From: an uncultured Alphaproteobacteria bacterium
Lineage (GTDB): Bacteria > Pseudomonadota > Alphaproteobacteria > HIMB59 > GCA-002718135
DNA length: 64,000 bases
Assembly (NCBI GenBank): GCA_902576125.1
Contig: CACGUF010000002.1
Location: 64,145 to 128,144, forward strand
Reading direction: 5' to 3'
Made by a program: the position numbers and the translations under genes. A model generated the notes under the pieces. That model did not search any database. It was not told the DNA's origin and worked only from the letters and a program-made list of their open reading frames with translations. Positions 9,340 to 18,992 of the stretch are shown here, piece by piece; position 1 is the stretch's first letter, and every line of letters begins with the position of its first letter.

Positions 9340-10017
9340 ATGATTACTTTAGAAAAAAAAATAAATACATGGATTTTTGATCTTGATAACACTCTCTATT
9401 CTGCAGATAGTGGAATATTTCAACAAGTTCATCAATTAATGGGAAAATTTGTATCTAATCATCTGAATATAAGTATTGAAGATGCAAAAATTATACAGAA
9501 AAAATATTATAAACAACATGGCACAACATTAAGGGGAATGATGGATAATCATGGTGTTGATCCTGATCATTTTTTAGCCGAAGTACACAATCTTGACTAT
9601 TCTATTGTTGGTCCAAACAAAAAACTTAACGAGGAATTAAAAAAACTTGGAGGACGTAAGATAATATATACCAATGCAAATATGCAACACACGCTTGACG
9701 TTTTAGAGAGAATAGAATTATCAAACTTTTTTGATGAAATTTATGATATAAAAAGGGCTAATTATATACCAAAGCCAGAATTGGCTCCATATGAACAAAT
9801 GATAAAACAATTTGATATAAATACAAAAAGTGCAGCAATGTTTGATGATATAGCTAAAAATCTAGTTCCTGCAAAAAATGTTGGCTTTACTTCTGTATGG
9901 ATTGATGCAGGTTATGAAAATTTTAGTGATGACATTGAAGCTTCAAAAAAATATCTTGATCATAAAACAACTAACATTGCAGAATTTTTAGAGGATGTTA
10001 ACAAAGGAAAAATATGA
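9340..10017 (+). CDS. HAD-superfamily pyrimidine 5'-nucleotidase
   Basis: A 225-aa HAD phosphatase of the SDT1/pyrimidine 5'-nucleotidase subgroup common in Alphaproteobacteria. Motif I is [10 protein letters not shown] (nucleophile Asp about residue 14), motif II is IIYTNAN (about 107-113), motif III lysine is in YIPKPE, and motif IV is MFDDIAKNL. It probably dephosphorylates nucleoside monophosphates or related phosphoesters; the true substrate is not shown by sequence. It lies between argB and dapD and overlaps dapD by four bases. Confidence 0.87.
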   Translation: MITLEKKINTWIFDLDNTLYSADSGIFQQVHQLMGKFVSNHLNISIEDAKIIQKKYYKQHGTTLRGMMDNHGVDPDHFLAEVHNLDYSIVGPNKKLNEELKKLGGRKIIYTNANMQHTLDVLERIELSNFFDEIYDIKRANYIPKPELAPYEQMIKQFDINTKSAAMFDDIAKNLVPAKNVGFTSVWIDAGYENFSDDIEASKKYLDHKTTNIAEFLEDVNKGKI

Positions 10018-10844
10018 GTGAATTAAAAAAAATTATAGAGGAAGCTTTTGAAAAAAGAGATAAAATTAACTTTGATACCCAAGGCGAGATAAGGGAAAGT
10101 GTTGAAGAAACTTTAAATCAGCTTGATGTTGGAAATATACGTGTTTGCGAAAAAATAAATGATGAATGGATAGTTAATCAGTGGATAAAAAAAGCTATAC
10201 TTTTAAGCTTCCGACTAAATGATAATGAAATTATAAAATCACCACATGCAACTTGGTTTGATAAAGTTCCGAGCAAAACTGCAAACTGGACAAAAGATGA
10301 TCATGAAAAAGCTGGTTTTAGATATGTGCCAGATGCTGTTGTAAGAAAATCTGCTTTTATTGCAAAGGGAGTAATTTTGATGCCATCTTTTGTAAATTTA
10401 GGTGCTTATGTTGATGAAGGTACCATGATCGATACATGGGCTACAGTTGGTTCTTGTGCTCAAATTGGTAAAAATTGCCATATATCTGGTGGAGCAGGAA
10501 TTGGGGGTGTATTGGAACCTCTTCAAGCTAATCCAGTTATTATAGAAGATAATTGTTTTATTGGAGCAAGAAGTGAGGTAGCGGAAGGGGTTATAGTTGG
10601 AGAAGGTTCAGTATTATCGATGGGCGTATTCATTGGTGCTTCAACAAAAATTATTGATAGAGCAAGTGGAGAAATTCATATGGGAAAAGTACCTCCTTAT
10701 TCTGTTATAGTGCCAGGAACTTTACCCGGTAAGAAACTTCCAGATGAAACTGAAGGTCCTGGATTATATTGTGTAGTAATTGTCAAAAGAGTTGATGAAA
10801 GAACAAGATCTAAAACCTCTATTAATGATCTGCTTCGTGATTAA
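10014..10844 (+). CDS. dapD: 2,3,4,5-tetrahydropyridine-2,6-dicarboxylate N-succinyltransferase
   Basis: Succinylates tetrahydrodipicolinate in the lysine and meso-diaminopimelate pathway. The middle of the 276-aa protein is a left-handed beta helix with hexapeptide repeats ([47 protein letters not shown]). It is preceded by [10 protein letters not shown] and [14 protein letters not shown], both characteristic of DapD. It immediately precedes dapE, whose product removes the succinyl group two steps later. Confidence 0.96.
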   Translation: MSELKKIIEEAFEKRDKINFDTQGEIRESVEETLNQLDVGNIRVCEKINDEWIVNQWIKKAILLSFRLNDNEIIKSPHATWFDKVPSKTANWTKDDHEKAGFRYVPDAVVRKSAFIAKGVILMPSFVNLGAYVDEGTMIDTWATVGSCAQIGKNCHISGGAGIGGVLEPLQANPVIIEDNCFIGARSEVAEGVIVGEGSVLSMGVFIGASTKIIDRASGEIHMGKVPPYSVIVPGTLPGKKLPDETEGPGLYCVVIVKRVDERTRSKTSINDLLRD

Positions 10845-12025
10845 TGCCTGATATTAATTTTAATCCAATCAAACTTACTCAAGCATTAGTCAAATGTCAG
10901 AGTATTACTCCAAATGATGATGGTGCATTAATCGTAGTTCAAGATCATTTGAGTTCCTTAGGCTTTAATTGTACACCATTAACATTTGTTGGAAGCGGAT
11001 CGTATGAGGTGAAAAATTTATTTGCAACTATTGGTTCCAATGGTCCACATTTTGCCTTTGCTGGTCATACAGATGTAGTACCCCCAGGTAATGAAAGTTC
11101 ATGGACGCACCCCCCTTTTGCAGCAGTTATTGAAAAAGATAAATTATATGGCAGAGGAACTGAAGATATGAAGAGTAACATTGCGTGTTTTATATCAGCT
11201 ACAGAAAAATTCTTAGAAAAAAATGGCAAAAACTTTGGTGGCAAATTATCATTTATAATAACTGGCGATGAAGAAGGAGAGGCTATTAATGGTACTCCAA
11301 AAATTATGGAGTGGACAAAAAAACAAAATATAAAAATTGATCATTGTTTAGTTGGTGAGCCTACATCTAATTCTAGCATTGGAGATAAAGTAAAAATTGG
11401 AAGACGAGGATCTATTAATTTCTTTTTAACAGTAAAAGGTGTCCAAGGACATACAGCTAATGGTCATAGAGCAGAAAATCCAGTACATTACTTAACAAAA
11501 CTTATCTCAAATATTTTAGCAAAACCTCTAGATGAAGGAAATGAGTTTTTTTTACCAACAGCAATACAAATTCCAACTTTTGATGTTGGAAATCCTGCTC
11601 ACAATGTAATTCCAGAGTATGCAAATGCTACGATAAATATACGCTTTAATGATCTTCACACTGCAGAATCTATAATTGAGTGGCTAAATGAAAAAGTATA
11701 CTCAATTTTTTCAGATAAAATAAATGTTAGCTGCAATGTAAAACATGAGATTAGTGCTCTCTCATTTTTAAATAAACCAGGTAATTTAAGTAAAATTATA
11801 TCTAAATCGATATCAGAAGCTACTGGTAGAAATGAAGAGCCAGAACTTGCAACTGATGGGGGAACATCTGATGCGCGATTTATAAAAAATTACTGTGAAG
11901 TAATTGAACTCGGTATTAGAAATCAGACATTACACCAAATAGATGAATTTATTTATTTGCGTGATTTAGATGAATTGACAAAAATTTATTATCAAATTTT
12001 AAATAACTATTTTAAAAAAAACTAA
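10844..12025 (+). CDS. dapE: Succinyl-diaminopimelate desuccinylase
   Basis: A two-zinc M20 hydrolase that releases succinate to give LL-diaminopimelate. Metal and catalytic motifs are FAGHTDVVPPG (about residues 73-83), YGRGTEDMKSNIA (about 105-117) and TGDEEGEAINGT with the catalytic glutamate pair (about 139-150). GEPTSNSSIGDKVKIGRRGS introduces the dimerisation domain. The C-terminal TDGGTSDARFI matches the family. At 393 aa it is full length. Its first base overlaps the dapD stop, and it ends the plus-strand operon. Confidence 0.95.
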   Translation: MPDINFNPIKLTQALVKCQSITPNDDGALIVVQDHLSSLGFNCTPLTFVGSGSYEVKNLFATIGSNGPHFAFAGHTDVVPPGNESSWTHPPFAAVIEKDKLYGRGTEDMKSNIACFISATEKFLEKNGKNFGGKLSFIITGDEEGEAINGTPKIMEWTKKQNIKIDHCLVGEPTSNSSIGDKVKIGRRGSINFFLTVKGVQGHTANGHRAENPVHYLTKLISNILAKPLDEGNEFFLPTAIQIPTFDVGNPAHNVIPEYANATINIRFNDLHTAESIIEWLNEKVYSIFSDKINVSCNVKHEISALSFLNKPGNLSKIISKSISEATGRNEEPELATDGGTSDARFIKNYCEVIELGIRNQTLHQIDEFIYLRDLDELTKIYYQILNNYFKKN

Positions 12026-12951
12026 TAACCATTTTTAATTTTAACTTCACTTTTAATTTTTCCTTTAATTCTAAATTGCTCAAATTTGAAAAACATATAA
12101 TCTACTGCAGAGTCTACATCAGTAATAGCTGCAATATGAGGAGTGATTGTAATATTTCGATTTTTCCAAAATTCATGTTTTTTTGGTAAAGGTTCTTTTT
12201 TAAAAACATCTAATGAGGCAAAAAAATTTGGGTTTTTGCTAATATGTTGCAGCAAATCAATCTCATTTAATGATGAACCTCTTCCAATATTAATTAATAA
12301 AGATTTTTTTTTCATTTTCTTCAAAAAAGATTTATTAATTAAATCTTTTGTTTCATTTGTAGCAGGAAGTATTGAGACTACAATATCTGATGATTGTAAA
12401 AAATTTCTTAAAGAATTTTTATAATAAATTCGTATTGATGAATTTCTTTTTTTATAGGAATTTTTATATCCAATAATATTATAGTCTAAATTTTTTAAAT
12501 TCTGAGCTACAAAATTTCCAATATAACCAAGTCCTAAAACGCCAATGGTTAAATCTTTATTTAAAGCAGTATATCTTTCCTCAAGCCATATTTTTTTGTC
12601 TTGAGCAATATGGTATTCATTGAGTTTTAATTGGTAGTTTAATATTTGAGAAAGCACATGATTTAACATACGTGCTCGCATATTTTGATCTTGGATTCTA
12701 ATTATAGGTGTATTTTTATAGCTAGACAATTTAAGTATATGATCTACGCCAGCTCCCAATGAAAAAACAATTTTTAAATTTATTAATTTTTTTAAAATTT
12801 TATCTGGTAAATTCCATATTAACGCAACTTCGATTTTATCTAATTCAATTTTATCATTAAGAGTATAAATTTTATGAGATTTAAATTTTTTTTTTAATGC
12901 TTTTAAAAATTCATTTTGATTTGAAAAAGTACAATAATATAAAATATTCAT
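12022..12951 (-). CDS. D-isomer 2-hydroxyacid dehydrogenase, glyoxylate/hydroxypyruvate reductase A-like
   Basis: An NAD(P)-dependent 2-hydroxyacid dehydrogenase, closest in pattern to GhrA. It has LGAGVDHILKL near residue 85, the Rossmann motif GVLGLGYIGNFVAQNL (about 137-152), NIGRGSSLNEIDLLQHI with the substrate arginine, LDVFKKEPLPKKHEFW with the glutamate, and ITPHIAAITD with the catalytic histidine. It probably reduces glyoxylate or hydroxypyruvate, though the substrate is inferred. Its start abuts the upstream glycosyltransferase stop, so the two are probably co-transcribed. It is convergent with dapE. Confidence 0.85.
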   Translation of the reverse strand: MNILYYCTFSNQNEFLKALKKKFKSHKIYTLNDKIELDKIEVALIWNLPDKILKKLINLKIVFSLGAGVDHILKLSSYKNTPIIRIQDQNMRARMLNHVLSQILNYQLKLNEYHIAQDKKIWLEERYTALNKDLTIGVLGLGYIGNFVAQNLKNLDYNIIGYKNSYKKRNSSIRIYYKNSLRNFLQSSDIVVSILPATNETKDLINKSFLKKMKKKSLLINIGRGSSLNEIDLLQHISKNPNFFASLDVFKKEPLPKKHEFWKNRNITITPHIAAITDVDSAVDYMFFKFEQFRIKGKIKSEVKIKNGY

Positions 12952-14066
12952 TAATTTTTTTTATCAATATTATTAATGATATGAAGGTATTTTTTTACTA
13001 CATCACTCCATAAAAAATATTTTTCAGCTCTAACCTTGGCATTTTTTCCAAGTTTTTCTACTTTTTTACGATCAGATAATAGGTTTTGAATTGATAAATA
13101 GACATCATTAATATTGGATAGTATCAAACCTGTTTCTTCATGAAGAACAGCCTCTGGGGTTCCTCCAACATTTGATGCTATTGATGGAATGCCATAAAAG
13201 GCAGCTTCTATATATGCTATACCAAAACCCTCTATGGATCTATTGCCTGATTCATCAGTTGTAGGCATTACCAATAAGTCAGTTTTTTTAAATAAAAAAT
13301 TTTTTTCATTATTATTAATATTGCCCACAAAAAGTACATTATTTTCAATATCTAAAGTCTTAACTAGTCTTTGCAAGCTTGAGAGCTCTTCCCCTGATCC
13401 TGCAATTACATAAAGAATGTTTGGATACTCTTTTTTAAGTTTTTCTATTGCTGAAAGAATATATGAATGCCCTTTTCTTTTTTCTAATCTTGCCAAAGTA
13501 ACTATGATTGGACTTCCATTTAATTTTTGAATTTTTTTATCAGGAAAATTAATATTATTTTGAGCACCAGGATGGATATATGCAATAGATTGATTTGTTA
13601 CACCAATATTCTTTATTAAATTTTTAGTATAATTTGAATTACAAACTATTTTAGAAACCTTATCATATGTAGTAATTAATCTTTTTTTATAATAAAAATT
13701 TTTAGGTATAATTTCATTACCATGAGCAAGACAAATGGATGGAATGGATTGATTATTTAAGATATCAACACTCAATTCAAAACTTTTCCAGCTATCTCCT
13801 ATAACACAAGTTATTTTTTTTAATTTTAAATATTTTTTTAAATCTATTATTTTTTTTCTTTTACGGAGAAATTTAATCCCACCAAATCTTTTTATACTTA
13901 TATTATTTTTAAAATTTGAGTCATATAAATTGTCTTCTGATTTGTTATACTGATCAGCTAAAATTAAAACTTCATATACTTTACTTAATTCTAACGATAA
14001 ACTTTCAACAAGATTTTCTATACCTCCAAGTCTTGGAGGGAAGCATTGTGTCAATATTATAATCAT
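12951..14066 (-). CDS. Glycosyltransferase family 4 protein
   Basis: A 371-aa GT-B glycosyltransferase. The N-terminal domain begins with PPRLGGIENLVESLSLELS, the usual acceptor-side glycine loop. The C-terminal domain has IIVTLARLEKRKGHSYIL (about residue 190) and the EGFGIAYIEAAFYGIPSIAS donor-binding motif, followed by GGTPEAV. Donor and acceptor are not predictable; envelope polysaccharide or glycolipid is likely. It is the first gene of a two-gene minus-strand unit with the hydroxyacid dehydrogenase. Confidence 0.87.
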   Translation of the reverse strand: MIIILTQCFPPRLGGIENLVESLSLELSKVYEVLILADQYNKSEDNLYDSNFKNNISIKRFGGIKFLRKRKKIIDLKKYLKLKKITCVIGDSWKSFELSVDILNNQSIPSICLAHGNEIIPKNFYYKKRLITTYDKVSKIVCNSNYTKNLIKNIGVTNQSIAYIHPGAQNNINFPDKKIQKLNGSPIIVTLARLEKRKGHSYILSAIEKLKKEYPNILYVIAGSGEELSSLQRLVKTLDIENNVLFVGNINNNEKNFLFKKTDLLVMPTTDESGNRSIEGFGIAYIEAAFYGIPSIASNVGGTPEAVLHEETGLILSNINDVYLSIQNLLSDRKKVEKLGKNAKVRAEKYFLWSDVVKKYLHIINNIDKKN

Positions 14067-14180
14067 TCCTATAACTAACTATCTTGAATCAAAGATTAAG
14101 TGTATGATTAATTTAATCAGAAAATCATTTTTTTAAAAAAATAAGATTTTTTTATATTTATTAAAATTTTTAGAATTAAT

Positions 14181-14231
14181 ATATGCATATATTGCATACA
14201 ACTTATGTATTTAACTTGCTTGTATTGCATA
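14181..14231 (+). promoter_or_regulatory. TATTGCATA repeats upstream of a small-gene pair
   Basis: The 200-bp gap before the small gene at 14267 holds TATTGCATA twice, at 14190-14198 and 14223-14231, 33 bp or about three helical turns apart. A palindromic ATATGCATAT at 14181 overlaps the first copy. The pattern could be a regulator site or promoter elements. No regulator can be named. Confidence 0.35.
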
Positions 14232-14266
14232 TATAAATTCATATATATGTTTTGAAAGGAAACAAA

Positions 14267-14449
14267 ATGATTAACAATATAATTACTTTTATAAATGCTG
14301 CATACAAAGTTGCAAATGATTATAGTTTTGATGATGTTGATCCCAACTTAGTGAGATATTTTAGAAATGAATATGGAAAAGAATGGAGATCAGCTCTAAC
14401 TGAACACTTAAGCAAAAAAAATACTAGCAATGATAAAAAAGCTGCTTAA
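14267..14449 (+). CDS. Small protein of unknown function
   Basis: The track begins at 14252, but the ATG at 14267 is better, as it sits eight bases after AAAGGA. The 60-aa product begins MINNIITFINAAYKVANDY and has an acidic middle (FDDVDPNLVRYF) and a charged tail (NEYGKEWRSALTEHLSKK) ending in lysines and alanines. No transmembrane segment or signal peptide is evident and I do not recognise the family. A second tiny gene overlaps its 3' end by 20 bases in another frame. This suggests translational coupling and a real gene pair. It has its own upstream region with repeated TATTGCATA. Confidence 0.6.
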   Translation: MINNIITFINAAYKVANDYSFDDVDPNLVRYFRNEYGKEWRSALTEHLSKKNTSNDKKAA

Positions 14450-14585
14450 TATTTTTTTTAGATCACTTACCTCTAATCATGAGCTTGAAAAGATTGAAAA
14501 ATATCTTTCTAAATCTGCAAATACATACGATTTAGAACAAAAAATTAGGGACCTTGATCAAAAAGGTAAATATAACCAATTTTAA
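14430..14585 (+). CDS. DUF3563-like small protein
   Basis: Absent from the ORF track. ATG at 14430 opens 51 codons starting MIKKLLNIFFRSLTSN. The later part, KYLSKSANTYDLEQKIRDLDQK, resembles the DUF3563 pattern of a short hydrophobic start followed by a Y-L-x-x-S-x-x-x-YDLE-x-x-x-R-x-x-D stretch. That family has no assigned function and occurs as tiny genes in proteobacteria. The start lies inside the end of the preceding gene, with a 20-base overlap, so the two may be translationally coupled. The family match comes from memory of the pattern. Confidence 0.68.
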   Translation: MIKKLLNIFFRSLTSNHELEKIEKYLSKSANTYDLEQKIRDLDQKGKYNQF

Positions 14586-14603
14586 ATATAATTTTTACTG
14601 AAG

Positions 14604-16364
14604 TCAGAGAGGCAAGGTTACTTCTTGTAACCAAAGCTTCTCATCTGCGTTAAGAAGTGTTGATAGTTTATCAAATACTGTTTGATGATAATCATTTAAC
14701 CACTTCACTTCATGTGAACTTAATAACAAAGGTTCAATAAGGTCCCTATCAATTGGCGCCCATGAAATATTTTCAAAACCAAGCAAATTTTCATTCTCTT
14801 TATTAACTATAAGTATATTTTCAATACGAATTCCATATTCTCCCTCCTTATAATAACCTGGCTCATTTGATAAAATCATTCCAGTAAGTAAATCTACACT
14901 GGGAAACATATTTTTTTTAGATATTCTCTGCGGGGCTTCATGAACACTTAAAAAACTTCCAATTCCATGTCCAGTGCCATGATCGTAATCACATCCTATT
15001 TCCTTTAGACTCGCTCTTGCTATGTAGTCAATATCTGTGCCTTTTGTCTTTTCTGGAAAAGTATGCTTTGAAAGATTTATGTGTCCTTTTAAAACCCTAG
15101 TAAACATTTCTTTTTGCTCTTTATTTGCTTTTCCTAAAATTACAGTTCTTGTTATATCAGTAGTGCCATCAAAATATTGACCACCAGAGTCAAATAAATA
15201 AATGCTATTCTTTTTAAGTGGGATAGGTTTGTTTTTATCATATCTGTAGTGAGGAAGAGCGGCATTTTTACCAATAGCAGAAATTGTATCAAAAGAAACA
15301 GAATGGAATAGATCATTTTTTTTACGGAAAGAAAATAATTTGTTAGCTGCAGAGTCTTCATTTTCATTCTCAATATTGGGATGATTCTTCAACCAATATA
15401 AAAATTTTGTTACGCTTACACCATCTCTAATATGTGCTTTTCTAGCTCCCTGCAGCTCAATAGCATTTTTTGTTGCTTTTGGAATAAGGCATGGATTTTC
15501 ATGATGAACGGGTGCACAATTTTTTTTAATTGATAAATCATAAAAAAAATAAGAAGAAGCTTTAAAATCTAACCCAATTTTTGAATTATCTTCTAAATCA
15601 TTAAATACATCTTTGATTTTTTCTATTGGCTCTATGTTAATATAATTGGTAAGTCTTTTATTTAATATAGGTTCAACCACATCAAGCTTTATATATAAAA
15701 TTGGTTTATCCTTAGGAGATATTAATAAGTACGCGAAAGCTAAAGGTGTATTTATAATATCACTACCCCTTATGTTTAATAACCAAGCTATGGAGTCTAA
15801 ACTTGATAACAAATAGGCATCTAAATTATTTTTATCTAAAGTTTTAATAACATTCGTAAGTTTTTCTGAAGACTCTATACCTGCAAAATTTTTAGGATGA
15901 TCAAAAACAAAACCATAATTACGCTTAGGTTTGTCATCCCACAATTCATCAATTATATTATCTTCTGTAAAATATAATTTAGTTTCATTTTTAGCTGCCA
16001 AGTCTATATACTTTAGAGTCTCTTCGATTGAATGTAATTTTGGATCTAACGCTAGGTATTCATTTTTTATAAAGTATGCACTTAATTTTTTAGAAAAATC
16101 ATTAAGATGTTCTAGAGATATTTGATTACTGTCTACCTGTTCTCTAGCTTGAAAAGTATACCTGCCATCAACAAAAAGGCTTGCTGAATTTTGACTAACT
16201 ATAGCTCGACCTGCTGACCCTGAAAAGCCAGTAGCCCAAAATAATCTCTCAGAGTCTGGAGAAATATATTCATTTAAAAACTCATCTGTTCTATTGATAA
16301 TTAATGCATGTATATTTTTATCTTTTAATTTATTTTGAATTTTTTTTATTTTAATATTTTTCAT
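14604..16364 (-). CDS. M24B family Xaa-Pro aminopeptidase
   Basis: A cytosolic metallopeptidase that removes N-terminal residues before proline. At 586 aa it has the long three-domain layout of aminopeptidase P-like proteins: two creatinase-like N-terminal domains (ALIINRTDEFLNEY, GSAGRAIVSQNSASLFVDGRY) and a pita-bread catalytic domain. Metal ligands are visible in FDSGGQYFDGTTDITRT, HGTGHGIGSFLSVHE, NEPGYYKEGEYGIRIEN. No signal peptide is seen. Its start overlaps the stop of the PLP dehydratase upstream, so they are probably one transcript. Confidence 0.93.
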   Translation of the reverse strand: MKNIKIKKIQNKLKDKNIHALIINRTDEFLNEYISPDSERLFWATGFSGSAGRAIVSQNSASLFVDGRYTFQAREQVDSNQISLEHLNDFSKKLSAYFIKNEYLALDPKLHSIEETLKYIDLAAKNETKLYFTEDNIIDELWDDKPKRNYGFVFDHPKNFAGIESSEKLTNVIKTLDKNNLDAYLLSSLDSIAWLLNIRGSDIINTPLAFAYLLISPKDKPILYIKLDVVEPILNKRLTNYINIEPIEKIKDVFNDLEDNSKIGLDFKASSYFFYDLSIKKNCAPVHHENPCLIPKATKNAIELQGARKAHIRDGVSVTKFLYWLKNHPNIENENEDSAANKLFSFRKKNDLFHSVSFDTISAIGKNAALPHYRYDKNKPIPLKKNSIYLFDSGGQYFDGTTDITRTVILGKANKEQKEMFTRVLKGHINLSKHTFPEKTKGTDIDYIARASLKEIGCDYDHGTGHGIGSFLSVHEAPQRISKKNMFPSVDLLTGMILSNEPGYYKEGEYGIRIENILIVNKENENLLGFENISWAPIDRDLIEPLLLSSHEVKWLNDYHQTVFDKLSTLLNADEKLWLQEVTLPL

Positions 16365-17323
16365 AAATTTGCAAACATCTTCAAATCAATATTACCTCCT
16401 GATATCATCACAACAACAGATTTGTTTTTCAAATCAATTTTTTTCGTTAATGCGGCAGTTGCTGCTACTACACCTCCAGGTTCAACAATTATTTTTAAAT
16501 GTTCAGCAAAAAATTTAATTGCATTTTTTACCTCATCATCATTTACTACTAATCCATCACTCAAATTTTGAAGATTAATAGGGAACGTAAGTTTGCCAGG
16601 TTCTGGAGTTATAATCGCATCACAAATTGAATAATGTCCATGCTCATTTGCTAATATTTGAGAACTATTAAGAGATTTTCTTGTATCATCAAAACCATAA
16701 GGTTCCACAGAATATGACTCAATATTTTTAAATTTATCTTTTAAGTAAGTTGATGTCCCAGCAATAAGACCTCCACCTCCACAACAACATAGATATATAT
16801 CAGGTACAATATTATTTTCCTTCAATTGATCATAAATTTCTAAGCCTGCAGTACCTTGACCAGCAATAACATCAATATCATCATAAGGACGAATCAATGT
16901 TCTGCTCTCATCTTTAGAAATTTTTTCACCAATATTTTCTCTAGATTGTGTTGAAGGATCGTAAAGAATAACCTCGGCTTTATATTTTTTTGTATTTTCA
17001 ATTTTAATTTTTGGAGCATTGTTTGGCATAATAATTTTACAACTAATTTGATTTTGAAGAGAAGCATAAGCAACCGCTTGTGCATGATTGCCTGAAGAGT
17101 AAGCAACTACACCATTTCTTTTATTTTCTTCACTCAATTTAGAAATTTTATATGTTGCCCCCCTTAATTTAAAAGAACCAGTTTTCTGAAGATTTTCTAG
17201 TTTGAAAAAAATTTTAGAGTCTAATTTTTTATTAATGTAGTCATTTGATATTAGTGGAGTTTTAATAATTTGATTTTTTATTTTACTATAGGCATTGTCT
17301 ATATTTTTGTATGAAAAATTCAT
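16361..17323 (-). CDS. PLP-dependent threonine/serine dehydratase family protein
   Basis: A fold-type II PLP enzyme of 320 aa. The cofactor lysine is in KTGSFKLRGATYKI (about residue 52), SSGNHAQAVAYAS follows, and the phosphate-binding glycine loop is CCCGGGGLIAG. GLVVNDDEV and a terminal VVVMISGGNIDL are also typical. It lacks the C-terminal ACT domain of biosynthetic IlvA, so it is more like catabolic threonine dehydratase or serine racemase; sequence alone cannot choose. It is co-directional with the downstream M24 peptidase and overlaps it by four bases. Confidence 0.88.
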   Translation of the reverse strand: MNFSYKNIDNAYSKIKNQIIKTPLISNDYINKKLDSKIFFKLENLQKTGSFKLRGATYKISKLSEENKRNGVVAYSSGNHAQAVAYASLQNQISCKIIMPNNAPKIKIENTKKYKAEVILYDPSTQSRENIGEKISKDESRTLIRPYDDIDVIAGQGTAGLEIYDQLKENNIVPDIYLCCCGGGGLIAGTSTYLKDKFKNIESYSVEPYGFDDTRKSLNSSQILANEHGHYSICDAIITPEPGKLTFPINLQNLSDGLVVNDDEVKNAIKFFAEHLKIIVEPGGVVAATAALTKKIDLKNKSVVVMISGGNIDLKMFANL

Positions 17324-17347
17324 ATTAGAAATAATTATTAATTTAAT

Positions 17348-17917
17348 TTAAATCCAATTAACTGAATTAGCAACATCTGCTAAAAATGATTTTCTCTTTG
17401 CATCAGACACAAAAGGCACAGCAAAATACCTTCTATAATTTATCTTTTTAATTCCACATATATGGAAGACCCCTCGTTTTAATCTTCTTATCGGTAGGTT
17501 TAAAAAAAAGGTTGTTATAGCTAATCTTGGTGATCCATATGTACAAAATATTATTGCTTTTTTATTTTTTAAATTACCTAGTGGATAACCATAATTTCCA
17601 ATTAATTTCCTAAAAGTAAACGCCCAAGGTGGTGCTAAAACTTTATCAATCCAACCTTCTAAGATCGCTGGCATTCTGAAATTCCAAATTGGAGCAATCA
17701 GAACAATAACATCAGATTTTTCAATACGATTACGATGATCGAGAACTACATTATCTGGTTCTTGTCCAAAAAAAACAGGATCAAATTTTTCTTTATATAG
17801 GTCAACTAAATCAACTGTATGACCCTCCTCTTTTGCTTTTTTTATAAATGTATCTTTAATTGAAGAGTTAAAAGATTTCTCATCATAGTGAGAATAAACG
17901 ATAAATATTTTAGACAT
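17348..17917 (-). CDS. Flavodoxin-like fold NAD(P)H-dependent oxidoreductase
   Basis: A 189-aa member of the NAD(P)H dehydrogenase (quinone)/KefF-MdaB family. IFIVYSHYDEKSFNSSIKDTF is the FMN-phosphate loop, EKSDVIVLIAPIWNFRMPAILEGWIDKVLAPPWAFTF covers the flavin site and dimer contact, and KKAIIFCTYGSP follows. It probably reduces quinones or nitro/azo compounds with two electrons; the substrate is not known. It is the first gene upstream of the dehydratase on the minus strand, with a 24-bp gap. Confidence 0.85.
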   Translation of the reverse strand: MSKIFIVYSHYDEKSFNSSIKDTFIKKAKEEGHTVDLVDLYKEKFDPVFFGQEPDNVVLDHRNRIEKSDVIVLIAPIWNFRMPAILEGWIDKVLAPPWAFTFRKLIGNYGYPLGNLKNKKAIIFCTYGSPRLAITTFFLNLPIRRLKRGVFHICGIKKINYRRYFAVPFVSDAKRKSFLADVANSVNWI

Positions 17918-17968
17918 AATTAGAGCATTGTAATTGAATTATTGGAAAAAAAATATAATTAAATATTT

Positions 17969-18241
17969 ATGAATGAACAAAATATTATTTCTCCATGTAT
18001 TAGCGTCTGCAAAACAGATCCTATTAGTGGTTTTTGCTATGGATGTGCTAGATCAAATGATGATAAAAAAGCTTGGAAAGACGAAAATACAACAAATGAA
18101 TGGAAGTTAAAAAATATTGAATTATTAAGAAGCCGTCTGAATGGATGGCATTTAGAAGCTTTTAATGAGTCCTATAAATCAAAACAAGAAAGTGGGTTAT
18201 CATTGATCAAAAAAAAATTGTTAGAGTCTCGTAATAATTAA
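17969..18241 (+). CDS. DUF1289 domain-containing protein
   Basis: A 90-aa protein with four cysteines near the N-terminus in the DUF1289 pattern (PCISVCKTDPISGFCYGCAR, about residues 9-28), followed by the family's Trp-containing stretch and a charged helical tail. The cysteines may bind a metal, but function is unknown. It is transcribed alone, divergent from the oxidoreductase and convergent with truA. Confidence 0.82.
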   Translation: MNEQNIISPCISVCKTDPISGFCYGCARSNDDKKAWKDENTTNEWKLKNIELLRSRLNGWHLEAFNESYKSKQESGLSLIKKKLLESRNN

Positions 18242-18257
18242 ATAAACAAGTTTGATA

Positions 18258-18992
18258 TTAATAATCAATTTTTTTTAAATATAGGCCGTTTGCAGGTGCT
18301 GTTTGTCCTGCAGATTCTCTGTTCTTAGAATTAATAATGTCTAATATAGATCTATTTATATTTCCCTTAGCAATATCTACTAAGGTGCCAACCATGATTC
18401 TTACTTGTGAATGAAGGAATGATTTTGCTACAACCTCAATCATTATATTCTCATCTTTAATATCGATGATTATATCATCAATAGTTCTGATGCTACTTTT
18501 TGATTGGCAATGTGCAGAACGAAAAGCATTTAAATCGTGTTTACCAAGAAATGAAGCGGATTCATTTTTCATTTTTTTTGTATCTAAAATTTTATGAACA
18601 CACCATGCTTGATTTGTGTCTATTGTTAATGGAGATCTCCTATTAATTATTTTATATACATACCATCTTTTTTTAGCTGAAAATCTTGCATGAAAATCAT
18701 TTTCTACCTCCTCTGCTTTTAAAACTGAGATCATTAAAGGTCGTAAATGTTGATTTAAGCCATCTCTAATTACATCAGTAGAAATATTTTTTGAAATTGC
18801 AAAAGAAGCAATCTGTGCATAAGCATGAACACCTGCATCAGTTCTCCCTGCTCCATACACAACAACTTTTTCACCAGAAAGTTTAAATACCGAGTCTTGA
18901 AGTGATGACTGTATTGAAATTCCATTTGCTTGCTGTTGCCAGCCAACAAAATTAGTTCCATCATACTCAACAGTAATCTTATAGTTAGGCAT
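18258..18992 (-). CDS. truA: tRNA pseudouridine(38-40) synthase
   Basis: Converts uridines 38-40 of the tRNA anticodon arm to pseudouridine. The catalytic Asp lies in GAGRTDAGVHA (about residue 52). The N-terminal ITVEYDGTNFVGWQQQ and the C-terminal FLHSQVRIMVGTLVDIAKG motifs are diagnostic. Length 244 aa is normal. The start overlaps the fmt stop by eight bases in the def-fmt-truA operon. Confidence 0.95.
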   Translation of the reverse strand: MPNYKITVEYDGTNFVGWQQQANGISIQSSLQDSVFKLSGEKVVVYGAGRTDAGVHAYAQIASFAISKNISTDVIRDGLNQHLRPLMISVLKAEEVENDFHARFSAKKRWYVYKIINRRSPLTIDTNQAWCVHKILDTKKMKNESASFLGKHDLNAFRSAHCQSKSSIRTIDDIIIDIKDENIMIEVVAKSFLHSQVRIMVGTLVDIAKGNINRSILDIINSKNRESAGQTAPANGLYLKKIDY

